Part shown: positions 44,983 through 52,722 of the stretch, piece after piece
Position numbering within the stretch: the stretch's first letter is position 1
Layout of the letters: each line of letters starts with the position of its first letter
DNA from: DATGZH01 sp035297265
GTDB taxonomy: Bacteria > Actinomycetota > Acidimicrobiia > Acidimicrobiales > RAAP-2
Direction of reading: 5' to 3'
Length of the DNA: 64,000 nt
NCBI GenBank assembly: GCA_035297265.1
Contig: DATGZH010000018.1
Location: 68,629-132,628, forward strand
Program-made: the position numbers and the translations under genes
The notes under the pieces: generated by a model
Told to the model about the DNA's origin: nothing
The model's database searches: none
What the model saw: only the letters and a program-made list of their open reading frames with translations

Positions 44983-46161
44983 ATGCGCGAGGAGCGTCGG
45001 AAGCCGCCGGATCTCACGGTCGTGGCCGTGCCCTTCTACTTCGCCGCCATGGGCGCGGAGTACCTCTGGCTGCGCCGCCGGGCGGCCCGCCGGGGGCGCA
45101 GCGCCGGCGACTACGAGCGTCGCGACACACTGGCCAGCCTGACCATGGGGGTGGGCAGCCTGGTCGCGCCCCTCGTGATCCCCCGACTGCTCCGGCCCTT
45201 CACCCCGGGTCGGGGCCGGCTCGGCAAGGTGCTCGTCGGGACGGCGGTCGCCGCCGCTGGCGTGACCACGGCGGCCGACGCGGTGGCTCGCCGCACCGCC
45301 CGGACCGACGACGACCCGCCCGACGGAGCAGCCCGCCGCGCCACCCTCCACCGCTGGGCCCGTCGGGCGGCCTCGGTCGGCGGCGTGGCCGCGGTGGTCA
45401 CCGGTGGGGTGGCCGTGACCACGACGTGGGCGGCCCGGCTGTCGCCGGCCCGGTTCTGGCGCCACCGCGCCCTGCCGGACTGGGGCTCGGGCCCGCTGGC
45501 GGTGGCGGCCGCCGTCGCCGGCTGGGACTTCCTCTACTACTGGAACCACCGCTTCATGCACGAGAGCCGCTACATGTGGGCGGTCCACGTGGTGCACCAC
45601 TCGAGCGAGCACTACAACCTCTCGACCGCCCTCCGGCAGCCGGTGGCCGACTCGCTCGGCACCTCGGTGCCCTACGGCCTGCTCTGCCTCCTCGGCCTCG
45701 GGCCCGATGTGGTCGAGACGGCCCGGGGCGTGAACCTCCTCTACCAGTTCTGGATCCACACCGAGACGATCGACCGGCTCGGACCGCCCGAGGCGGTGCT
45801 GAACACGCCGTCGCACCACCGGGTCCACCATGGCTCCAACCGGCAGTACCTCGACCGCAACCACGGCAGCATCCTCATCGTCTGGGACCGTCTGTTCGGC
45901 ACCTTCGAGCCGGAGGGCGAGCCCGTCGTCTACGGGCTGACCAAGAACATCGACACGTTCCAGCCGGGTCGCATCGCCGGTCACGAGTACGTGGACATGC
46001 TCCGCGACGTGGCCGCCTCGACCAGCTGGCGGGAACGCCTGTCCTACGTGGTGCGCGGGCCGGGCTGGGCCAACCGCCACCGGGCCGAGGTGGGTGCCGC
46101 CGCCGCCCCGCCGCCGCCCGACCCCGACCACGTCGCGCTGGCCGTCCCGGCGGGCCGGTAG
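44983..46161 (+). CDS. Sterol desaturase/fatty-acid hydroxylase family protein
   Basis: 392 residues from ATG 44983 (TTG 44974 possible). The C-terminal half has the di-iron His boxes: 'YYWNHRFMHE' (HxxxH), 'HVVHHSSEHYN' (HxxHH) and 'HHRVHHGSNRQYLDRN' (HxxHH), with 'FWIHTETI' between. The N-terminal third contains extra hydrophobic helices ('VPFYFAAMGAEYLWLR', 'GVGSLVAPLVIPRLL'). It is a membrane-embedded oxygenase or hydroxylase of alkyl-glycerol, sterol or carotenoid type; the substrate is unknown. It lies 24 bases upstream of an LLM gene on the same strand. Confidence 0.88.
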   Translation: MREERRKPPDLTVVAVPFYFAAMGAEYLWLRRRAARRGRSAGDYERRDTLASLTMGVGSLVAPLVIPRLLRPFTPGRGRLGKVLVGTAVAAAGVTTAADAVARRTARTDDDPPDGAARRATLHRWARRAASVGGVAAVVTGGVAVTTTWAARLSPARFWRHRALPDWGSGPLAVAAAVAGWDFLYYWNHRFMHESRYMWAVHVVHHSSEHYNLSTALRQPVADSLGTSVPYGLLCLLGLGPDVVETARGVNLLYQFWIHTETIDRLGPPEAVLNTPSHHRVHHGSNRQYLDRNHGSILIVWDRLFGTFEPEGEPVVYGLTKNIDTFQPGRIAGHEYVDMLRDVAASTSWRERLSYVVRGPGWANRHRAEVGAAAAPPPPDPDHVALAVPAGR

Positions 46162-46185
46162 GCCGGCGTCCTCCGAGGAGCCGGC

Positions 46186-47238
46186 ATGAAGTTCGGGACC
46201 TACCACACCTACCAGGTCCCACCTTGGACGACGCCGGGGCAGGTGCTGGTGGACGAGCTCGAGCGGGTCCGGTCGGCGGAGCGGCTGGGCTTCGACAGCG
46301 TCTGGGTGCCCGAGCAGCACTTCTTCGACTACTGCGGCTGCCCGGACGCCCTCACGATGGTCACCTATCTCCTGGGGCAGACCACCCGGGTGCGGGTCGG
46401 TGCGGCGGTGGTGAACCAGTCGCTCACCCATCCGCTCCGCTTCGTCGAACGGGCCTCGCTGCTCGACCACCTAGGGGGCGGCCGGGTGGACCTGTGCATC
46501 GGCCGCGGCTACCAGTGGCCGCAGAACGTCGTGTTCGGCGTCGAGGAGGCCACCACGAAGGCCCGGTTCACCGAGTCGCTCGACATCATCCAGGCCGTCT
46601 GGGACGGCGGCACCGCCGGGTACGACGGGCGCTTCTTCTCGTTCCCCCCGGTCCGGGTCTTCCCGGGCGCCCGGCGCCCGGCCGACCAGGTCCTCCTCAT
46701 GAGCGTCGGCGGCACGACCCCCATCGAAGAGACGGTCGAGCGGGGCCTGCCGCTGGCCCTCGCCTCACCCTTCTATCCGGTCGAGGCCACCGCCTCGCAG
46801 TTCGCCCGCTACGTCGGGCTGCTCGGGGAGGCCGACGTCGACGCCGAGCTCTTCTTGGACCGGGCCATCGTGCTCGTCTACGCCCTGCTGGCCCCCACGA
46901 GTGAGGAGGCCCGCTCCATCGCCAAGCGCCCCTACGAGTGGCACATGGCGAAGCTCGCCGCGCTGAGCGGCGGGCCAGCCGAAGGTCACGAGTGGGCCTC
47001 GCTCTACGCATCCGACGACGACCCGCCCGAGATCGCCGAGGCCGACTACGCCAAGCAGACCGAGACCAACCTCCTCTTCGACGACCCCGACGGGTTCGCC
47101 GAGAAGCTCGACGTCCTCCGGAGCGCCGGGGTGCGCAACGTCGTCGTCTGGATGGGCGTGGGGGGCGTGGCCCACGAACACGTGCTGCGCTCGATGACCC
47201 TGTTCGCCTCCGAGGTGATGCCCCGCTTCACCGGCTGA
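46186..47238 (+). CDS. LLM-class flavin/F420 oxidoreductase
   Basis: 350 residues from ATG 46186 with GGAGG upstream. 'FDSVWVPEQHFFDYCGCPDA' is the luciferase-like strand 2 region (E-x-H-F), then 'VRVGAAVVNQSLTHPLRFVE' and 'GGGRVDLCIGRGYQWPQNVV'. The E-Q-H-F and G-R-G-Y-Q motifs are closer to FMN-type (LuxA-like) members than to classic F420 users, so the cofactor is open. It probably shares a transcript with the sterol-desaturase-like gene. It is convergent with the ferredoxin gene. Confidence 0.88.
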   Translation: MKFGTYHTYQVPPWTTPGQVLVDELERVRSAERLGFDSVWVPEQHFFDYCGCPDALTMVTYLLGQTTRVRVGAAVVNQSLTHPLRFVERASLLDHLGGGRVDLCIGRGYQWPQNVVFGVEEATTKARFTESLDIIQAVWDGGTAGYDGRFFSFPPVRVFPGARRPADQVLLMSVGGTTPIEETVERGLPLALASPFYPVEATASQFARYVGLLGEADVDAELFLDRAIVLVYALLAPTSEEARSIAKRPYEWHMAKLAALSGGPAEGHEWASLYASDDDPPEIAEADYAKQTETNLLFDDPDGFAEKLDVLRSAGVRNVVVWMGVGGVAHEHVLRSMTLFASEVMPRFTG

Positions 47239-47261
47239 GCCTGCGGCGGCCGGCGTGCCCG

Positions 47262-47299
47262 GTGACCACGCGCCGGAATTCGGCGCGGCGTCCGGTCAC
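47262..47299. terminator. Bidirectional hairpin between LLM and ferredoxin genes
   Basis: An inner stem CGCGCCG (47269-47275)/CGGCGCG (47281-47287) with a 5-base GAATT loop is nested in an outer GTGACC/GGTCAC pairing (47262-47267/47294-47299). It lies between convergent stop codons. There is no T-tract. Confidence 0.6.
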
Positions 47300-47497
47300 T
47301 CAGCCTTCGTCGATGGAGATCGCGCCCTCCGGGCAGGTGAGCACGGCCTTGCGCACCAGCTCCTCCTGGTCCGCCGGGACGTCCTCGTCGGCCACGTAGG
47401 CGTGCCCGTCCTCCTCACGGAGGGAGAAGACCTTGGGTGCGGCCAGGTTGCAGAGCGTGTGGCCCTGACAGACGTCGGGGTCGATCCGCACTTTCAT
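47300..47497 (-). CDS. Atypical ferredoxin (CxxHxxC...CP), P450 partner
   Basis: 65 residues from ATG 47497 with GGAGG upstream. The cluster motif is C10-Q-G-H-T-L-C16 and C55-P: CxxHxxC(x)nCP, with His at the position that is Cys in ordinary 4Fe-4S ferredoxins. Mycobacterial P450-linked ferredoxins commonly have this three-Cys form with a variable fourth residue and a 3Fe-4S cluster. It lies directly downstream of the P450 gene (13 bases), so it is the likely electron donor. No ferredoxin reductase gene is visible. Confidence 0.9.
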   Translation of the reverse strand: MKVRIDPDVCQGHTLCNLAAPKVFSLREEDGHAYVADEDVPADQEELVRKAVLTCPEGAISIDEG

Positions 47498-47510
47498 GAG
47501 CCGGACCTCC

Positions 47511-48809
47511 TCATGCGGGGGCGTCGTGCTCGAGGCGCTCCTGCCAGGCGTCGATGACGTCGACCACTGGCGGTCCCTGCCGGGACTGTGGCGGGAAGAC
47601 GGCCGGCAGATGCTGGTAGCCGTTGATCGTCCCGATGTCCTCGTAGCGGACGACGCCCTCCTCGAGGCAACGGTACTCGGGGAGCCGAGTGAGGACCTCG
47701 GTGAGCATGGTCTTGAACGACATCCTCGCCAGGTTGGACCCGATGCACCGGTGGACGCCGAGGCCGAAGGCGGCGTGACGGTTGGGGAACCGCTCGAGGA
47801 CGATCTCGTCCGGCTCGGCGTAGGCGTCGGGGTCGTGGTTGGCGAGGGCGTAGGCCATCCAGACCCGTTCCCCTTCGGCGAAGCGGAAGCCGCCCACCTC
47901 GCAGTCCCGGGTGACCGTCCGCCCGCCCCCCTGGGCGGGCGTGGCGTAGCGGACGAATTCCTCGGCGGCCGTGTCGAGCAGCGACGGATCGGCCAGCAGC
48001 TGCTGGCGGTCCACGGGGCGCCCGTCGAGCCAGTGGAGCGCATGTGACGTGAGGGCCGTCGTGGTGTCGAAACCGCCACCGATGAGCAGCACCAAGGTGC
48101 CGAGGATGTCGCCCTCGTCGAAGTCCGCACCGTCGTCCCGGGCGTCGACCAACGCCTTGATCATCCCGGCCCGCGGCCGGGTCCGCATGCTGGCCATGGC
48201 CTCGGCGAGCCGCTCGACCATCGCCAGGTTGCCCTCCAGCACCTTGGCGAAGGCCGGGCTGTTCGGAGGCGTGTACACGATGGCGTGGGCCGGCTCGCAG
48301 TAGTGCACCCAGTCGACGAGCGGCAAGCCCAGCATGCCCATCGTGAGGACGGCGGGCACCACGTTGGCGAGGTCGTCGACGAAGTCGATCGCCCCGGACT
48401 CGACGACGTCGTCGAGGCAGGCCTTGGTCAGTTCGGTCACGAGAGGGCGCCACCGCTCGACGGCGGCGGGCGAGAGGAAGGGGTTGAGCACCCGTCGGTA
48501 CTCGAGTTGCTCGGGCGGGTCCATCTCCAAGAAGCCGCCTCGGGTCGTGCCGCCGACGGGGGAGGGGATGGCCACCCCGCCGTAGCCCTGGCGGATGCCG
48601 AGGGGGTCGTGGTCGTTGGAGAAGAGCTCCGGATGCTTGGCCATCTCGCCGAGGAGGTCCCGCCCGGTGATGATCCAGTAGCCGCCGTGCCGCTCGCTCC
48701 AGGTGGCCGGGCACTGGGACCGCAGCTCGTGGCTGACCTGGGGGAACCCGGCCTTGTAGGCCGGTGAGTGCTGGTCGAAGTCGACTACCACGCGGTCATC
48801 GCTCGCCAT
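47511..48809 (-). CDS. Cytochrome P450
   Basis: 432 residues from ATG 48809. The I-helix is 'LIGGGFDTTTALTSHALH' (with G-G-F-D-T-T instead of the commoner AGxxT), followed by 'EEFVRYATPAQGGGRTVTRD' (ExxR), and the heme loop is 'FGLGVHRCIGSNLARM' with ligand Cys355. It is soluble and receives electrons from the ferredoxin encoded next to it. The substrate is unknown. Upstream 354 bases are non-coding and separate it from a divergent secreted-protein gene. Confidence 0.93.
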   Translation of the reverse strand: MASDDRVVVDFDQHSPAYKAGFPQVSHELRSQCPATWSERHGGYWIITGRDLLGEMAKHPELFSNDHDPLGIRQGYGGVAIPSPVGGTTRGGFLEMDPPEQLEYRRVLNPFLSPAAVERWRPLVTELTKACLDDVVESGAIDFVDDLANVVPAVLTMGMLGLPLVDWVHYCEPAHAIVYTPPNSPAFAKVLEGNLAMVERLAEAMASMRTRPRAGMIKALVDARDDGADFDEGDILGTLVLLIGGGFDTTTALTSHALHWLDGRPVDRQQLLADPSLLDTAAEEFVRYATPAQGGGRTVTRDCEVGGFRFAEGERVWMAYALANHDPDAYAEPDEIVLERFPNRHAAFGLGVHRCIGSNLARMSFKTMLTEVLTRLPEYRCLEEGVVRYEDIGTINGYQHLPAVFPPQSRQGPPVVDVIDAWQERLEHDAPA

Positions 48810-49163
48810 GGCCTCCAGCCTTCCTCGCTCTCCCTTTCCGGACTGTACCGCCGTGTCGGGTCGGGAACCGGGGGTGCGGCCGACCGGCCTCCGTCAGAGG
48901 CGACGGCAACCGAGGTTGCAGCGGCGGCCCGATCAGGCACGTCTGTTGCCGGCGTGTCACGAACCCGACGGGCCGTTGCAAAGGTCGTGCAACCACCCGT
49001 CGAATGCTCGTTTGGGAAGCAATGACACGGACCACATGACGCGCAAGTTGCACCTGTGCTGAGTTTTTCGAAATTCGTCGGGGGTGCCCTTTTACCGGCT
49101 TCTTAACTCGGCTAATTTTCTCGTTGGGGACTGGGGCTTAGGGTCCAGGCGGAGGGGAAAACG
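48810..49163. promoter_or_regulatory. Divergent intergenic region upstream of the large secreted repeat protein
   Basis: 354 bases between divergent genes, becoming markedly AT-richer from about 49060 (runs of T and A) towards the secreted-protein start. This is the most AT-rich stretch near any start in the window and probably holds its promoter. A -10-like TAGGGT near 49140 is weak and no good -35 was identified. The purine-rich AGGCGGAGGGG at 49148-49158 is the ribosome site. No RNA gene or riboswitch core was recognised. Confidence 0.4.
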
Positions 49164-52100
49164 ATGCGCACTTTGCCCGAGCAGCGCCCGTTCAGTGTCG
49201 GCAGTATCGATCGGGTGGTCAGACCGAGCCGTATGCGGTTGTTCGCGCTCGCGGCCGCGTTGCCCTTGGTCGCGCTCTCATCCGTGGTCTTCGCGCCTTC
49301 CACCGCGTCGGCCACCACGTACGGCGCGCAGGTCACGCTGAACTTCAATTTCGGTTTCTTCAACGACCCGATCTCCGTCGCTACCGACGGCGCCGGCGAT
49401 GTGTTCGCGCTTGGTCAAGCCGGGTCGATCATGAAGCTCACGCCGTCGAACGTCCAGACAACGCTGCCGTTCACCGGCTTGTCGAAGACCGTCCCACCGA
49501 CGCGCATCGCCGTGGATCCGGCCGGGGACGTCTTCGTCGCCGACACTGGCAACAACCGGGTCGTCGAGATGACCGCGGGGGGCGTACAGTCCGTCGTCCC
49601 GTTCACGGGTCTTTCTTCACCGAACGGCGTCGCTGTCGATCCCGGTGGCGACGTCTTCGTGGCCGACTCGCAGAACGGCCGGGTGGTCGAGCTGCCGGTG
49701 GGCCAGCCCCAGATCACCCTCCTGAGCGGGCTGGCCGATCCGACGTCCCTCGCCGTCGACCCCGCCGGTGACGTCGTCGTCATCGAGAGCGGTGGGCTCT
49801 CGCCGCAGGTCATCGAGCTGCCGGCTGGGGCCACCAGTGCGACCTCGTTGAACTTCACCGGTCTCTCCAACTCCAAGGCCGTGGCGATGGACGTCGGGGG
49901 GAACATCTATGTCGCCGACGGCGGGAACCTCCGGGTCCTCTACCTGGCGGCTGACGGGGTCACCCAGCTGACGCTGCCGTTCACCGGTCTCAACAACCCG
50001 GCCGGCGTGGCCGTCGACTCCCACGGGGACGTCTTCGCCGCCAACACCGGGGCGAACGACATCGTCGAGCTCCCCGTGGCCCAGACCACCAAGATCACCC
50101 CGAACATCACCTGGCCGACGCCGACCGCCATCTCCTACGGCACGCCACTCAGCTCGACCCAGCTCGACGCCACGGCGTCGACTCCGGGCACCTACGTCTA
50201 CACGCCGCCCGCCGGTACGGTGCTCGGTGTCGGCACGCAGACGCTGACCGTCCAGTTCACGCCGACGGACACCACCGACTACAACTCGACGAGCGCTTCG
50301 GTGACGCTCAACGTGAACCAGGCCACGCCGACGATCACCTGGGCCGCGCCGAATCCGATCACCTACGGCACGCCGCTCAGCAATACCCAGCTCGACGCCA
50401 CGGCTTCGGTGCCCGGCAACTTCGTCTACAACCCCCTTGCCGGCACGGTGCTCGGCGCGGGCACCCAGACGCTGTCGGTCACGTTCACCCCGACCAACGG
50501 GGCGGACTACTCGACGGCCACCGCCTCGACCTCGCTGACGGTGAGCCAGGCGTCGCCCGCCCTCAGCTGGACGGCACCCAACCCCATCAGCTACGGCACG
50601 CCGCTCGGCTCGACGCAGCTCGATGCCACTGCCTCGGTCGCGGGGACCTTCGTCTACAGCCCGCCCGCCGGCACGGTCCTCGGCGCGGGCACCCAAACGT
50701 TGTCGGCCACCTTCACGCCGAGTGACCCGACGGACTACGCGTCGGCCGGGATGATCACCACCACGATCACGGTGAACGCCGTGACGCCCGCGCTCTCGTG
50801 GGCCACGCCGGCCGCTATCTCCTACGGGACGGTGCTCGGCTCGACCCAGCTCGACGCCACGGCCTCGGTGCCGGGCACCTTCGCCTACACGCCCGCGGCC
50901 GGCGCCACACTGAGCGCAGGCACCCACACAATGTCAGTGACGTTCACGCCGAACGACACGACGGACTACACCTCGGCGAGCACGACCACCAGCCTGGCGG
51001 TGAACCAGGTCACCCCGAACATCACCTGGCCGACGCCGGCCGCCATCTCCTACGGGACGGTGCTCGGCTCGACCCAGCTCGACGCCACGGCCTCGGTGCC
51101 GGGCACCTTCGCCTACACGCCGGCGGCCGGCGCCACACTGAGCGCAGGCACCCACACGCTGTCAGTGACGTTCACGCCGAACGACACGACGGACTACACC
51201 TCGGCGAGCACGACCACCAGCCTAGCGGTGAACCAGGTCACCCCGGTCGTCTCGTGGAGCGCTCCGGGCGCCATCACCTACGGCACGGCGCTCGGCTCGA
51301 CCCAGCTCGACGCCACGGCCTCGGTGCCGGGCACCTTCGCCTACACGCCGGCGGCCGGTACGGTCCTCGGCGCGGGCACCCACAGCCTGTCGGTGACCTT
51401 CACCCCGACGGACGCGACCGACTACACGTCGGCCAGCGGCTCGACGTCGATCACGGTGAACCTGGGATCGCCGGTCGTCTCGTGGAGCGCTCCGGGCGCC
51501 ATCACCTACGGCACGGCGCTCGGATCGACGCAGCTCGACGCCACGTCCTCGGTGCCGGGGACCCTCGTCTACAGCCCGCCGGCCGGCACCGTGCTCGGCG
51601 CCGGCACCCACACGCTGTCGGTCACGTTCACGCCGACCGACAGTGCGGACTACTCGTCGGTGACCACGACCACCTCGGTCACGGTCAACCCGGCCATCCT
51701 CACGGTGACGGCGACCAACGCCAGCCGTCCCTTCGGGCAGCCGAATACGCTCACCTACTCCGTGGGCGGGTTCGTGAACGGTGACACCTCGTCGGTCGTC
51801 AGTGGCAGCGCCAGCTGCACCACGACGGCGACCCAGACGAGCCAGGCGGGGATCTACCCGATCACCTGCACGATCGGGACGCTCTCGGCGGCGAACTACA
51901 CCTTCACGTTCGTGTCCGGCACGCTCACCGTGACGTCGACCGGGTGTGTGAACGGCACGGTCAACGGGAACATCACCGTGGGCGCGGGCCAGACCGTATG
52001 CCTCAACGGGAGCGCCAACATCAGGGGCTCGATCACGATCGGTGCCGGTGGCGCGCTCGACATCCAGGGCGGCACAGTCCGCGGGTCGATCACGGACAAC

Positions 52101-52595
52101 GGCGGCGCCAGCCTCCGGGTCTGCAACGCCACGGTCACGGGATCGGTCGACGTGACGAGCAGCTCCGGCCCGGTGATGCTCGGCAACAACGGCTCGTGCG
52201 GTGGCGCCCTCATCGGAGGTTCGGTGACGCTGTCGAACAGCGGGGCGGTGAGCGCCCAAGGTGACCTCATCTTCGGTCAGCTGACGGCGAGCGGTGACAC
52301 CGGTCCGGTGGCCATCAACGGCAACTACGTCACAGCGCCCATCGTCGTCACGGGCGACAGCAGCGGGGTGAGCGTGAACGGGAACCTCTCCGGTCCGGTC
52401 ACCGTGAGTGGGAACACCGGCACGGTGACGGTGGCCGGGGACTTCGTGATCGGGTCGCTCAGCGTGCTCAACAACGTCGGCACGGTGACCGTCGACAACA
52501 ACACCGTGTTCGGGGGGTTGACGGTCATGGGCAACACCGATCCGGTCCACGTCTTCAACAACTTCGTCGCCGGACCGAAGCACATCCAGACCTAG
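49164..52595 (+). CDS. Large secreted protein: NHL-type propeller, tandem Ig-like repeats, beta-helix-like C-terminus
   Basis: 1143 residues from ATG 49164 with a strong GGAGGGG site. A signal peptide (hydrophobic 'LFALAAALPLVALSSVVFA', cleavage near residue 51) precedes four regions. Residues about 60-310 hold NHL-like repeats (P-x-G-V-A-V-D-x-x-G-D-V-F-V-A-D-x-x-N-x-R-V-V-E). Residues 312-843 hold seven tandem 76-residue Ig-like units (I-T-Y-G-T-x-L-x-x-T-Q-L-D-A-T-A-S). Residues about 845-925 resemble an MBG-type domain ('YSVGGFVNGDTSSVVSGSAS'). From about 930, Gly/Asn/Val-rich short repeats ('NGNITVGAGQTVCLNG') suggest a right-handed beta-helix. There is no sortase motif or membrane anchor. 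I infer an extended adhesin or matrix protein. It is convergent with the amidohydrolase across a perfect hairpin. Confidence 0.75.
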   Translation: MRTLPEQRPFSVGSIDRVVRPSRMRLFALAAALPLVALSSVVFAPSTASATTYGAQVTLNFNFGFFNDPISVATDGAGDVFALGQAGSIMKLTPSNVQTTLPFTGLSKTVPPTRIAVDPAGDVFVADTGNNRVVEMTAGGVQSVVPFTGLSSPNGVAVDPGGDVFVADSQNGRVVELPVGQPQITLLSGLADPTSLAVDPAGDVVVIESGGLSPQVIELPAGATSATSLNFTGLSNSKAVAMDVGGNIYVADGGNLRVLYLAADGVTQLTLPFTGLNNPAGVAVDSHGDVFAANTGANDIVELPVAQTTKITPNITWPTPTAISYGTPLSSTQLDATASTPGTYVYTPPAGTVLGVGTQTLTVQFTPTDTTDYNSTSASVTLNVNQATPTITWAAPNPITYGTPLSNTQLDATASVPGNFVYNPLAGTVLGAGTQTLSVTFTPTNGADYSTATASTSLTVSQASPALSWTAPNPISYGTPLGSTQLDATASVAGTFVYSPPAGTVLGAGTQTLSATFTPSDPTDYASAGMITTTITVNAVTPALSWATPAAISYGTVLGSTQLDATASVPGTFAYTPAAGATLSAGTHTMSVTFTPNDTTDYTSASTTTSLAVNQVTPNITWPTPAAISYGTVLGSTQLDATASVPGTFAYTPAAGATLSAGTHTLSVTFTPNDTTDYTSASTTTSLAVNQVTPVVSWSAPGAITYGTALGSTQLDATASVPGTFAYTPAAGTVLGAGTHSLSVTFTPTDATDYTSASGSTSITVNLGSPVVSWSAPGAITYGTALGSTQLDATSSVPGTLVYSPPAGTVLGAGTHTLSVTFTPTDSADYSSVTTTTSVTVNPAILTVTATNASRPFGQPNTLTYSVGGFVNGDTSSVVSGSASCTTTATQTSQAGIYPITCTIGTLSAANYTFTFVSGTLTVTSTGCVNGTVNGNITVGAGQTVCLNGSANIRGSITIGAGGALDIQGGTVRGSITDNGGASLRVCNATVTGSVDVTSSSGPVMLGNNGSCGGALIGGSVTLSNSGAVSAQGDLIFGQLTASGDTGPVAINGNYVTAPIVVTGDSSGVSVNGNLSGPVTVSGNTGTVTVAGDFVIGSLSVLNNVGTVTVDNNTVFGGLTVMGNTDPVHVFNNFVAGPKHIQT
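50097..51693 (+). repeat. Seven tandem 228-base units (one of 231) encoding 76-residue Ig-like modules
   Basis: The conserved TAYGG-type block (S/T-Y-G-T) begins at 50136, 50364, 50592, 50823, 51051, 51279 and 51507. Spacing is exactly 228 bases except for one 231-base step. Units 4 and 5 are nearly identical at DNA level over most of their length, suggesting recent duplication or gene conversion. The first and last units are more diverged. The start and end of the array are approximate. Confidence 0.85.
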
Positions 52596-52688
52596 ATCAC
52601 CTGGTCCACTGCGCCCGTCGGGCTCCCGGTAGGTCGCTGGCAGAGAGCACCCTCCGGTAGCGGGGGCAGGGTCGGGGCGAGGTGTCGT

Positions 52689-52716
52689 ACGAGGGGCCCC
52701 TGCGGGGGCCCCTCGT
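52689..52716. terminator. Perfect 12-bp bidirectional terminator hairpin
   Basis: ACGAGGGGCCCC (52689-52700) pairs perfectly with GGGGCCCCTCGT (52705-52716) around a TGCG loop. It lies between the convergent secreted-protein stop (52595) and the amidohydrolase stop (52723). There is no T-tract, but the stem is very GC-rich. Confidence 0.75.
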
Positions 52717-52722
52717 CGCGGC

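Noticed and set aside
49100..49163. Cyclic-di-GMP riboswitch upstream of the large secreted protein
   Set aside because: The AT-rich leader lacks the conserved GEMM core.
50097..51693. CRISPR array
   Set aside because: The periodic repeats are 228 bases, in frame and code for Ig-like domains; there are no short direct repeats with unique spacers or cas genes.
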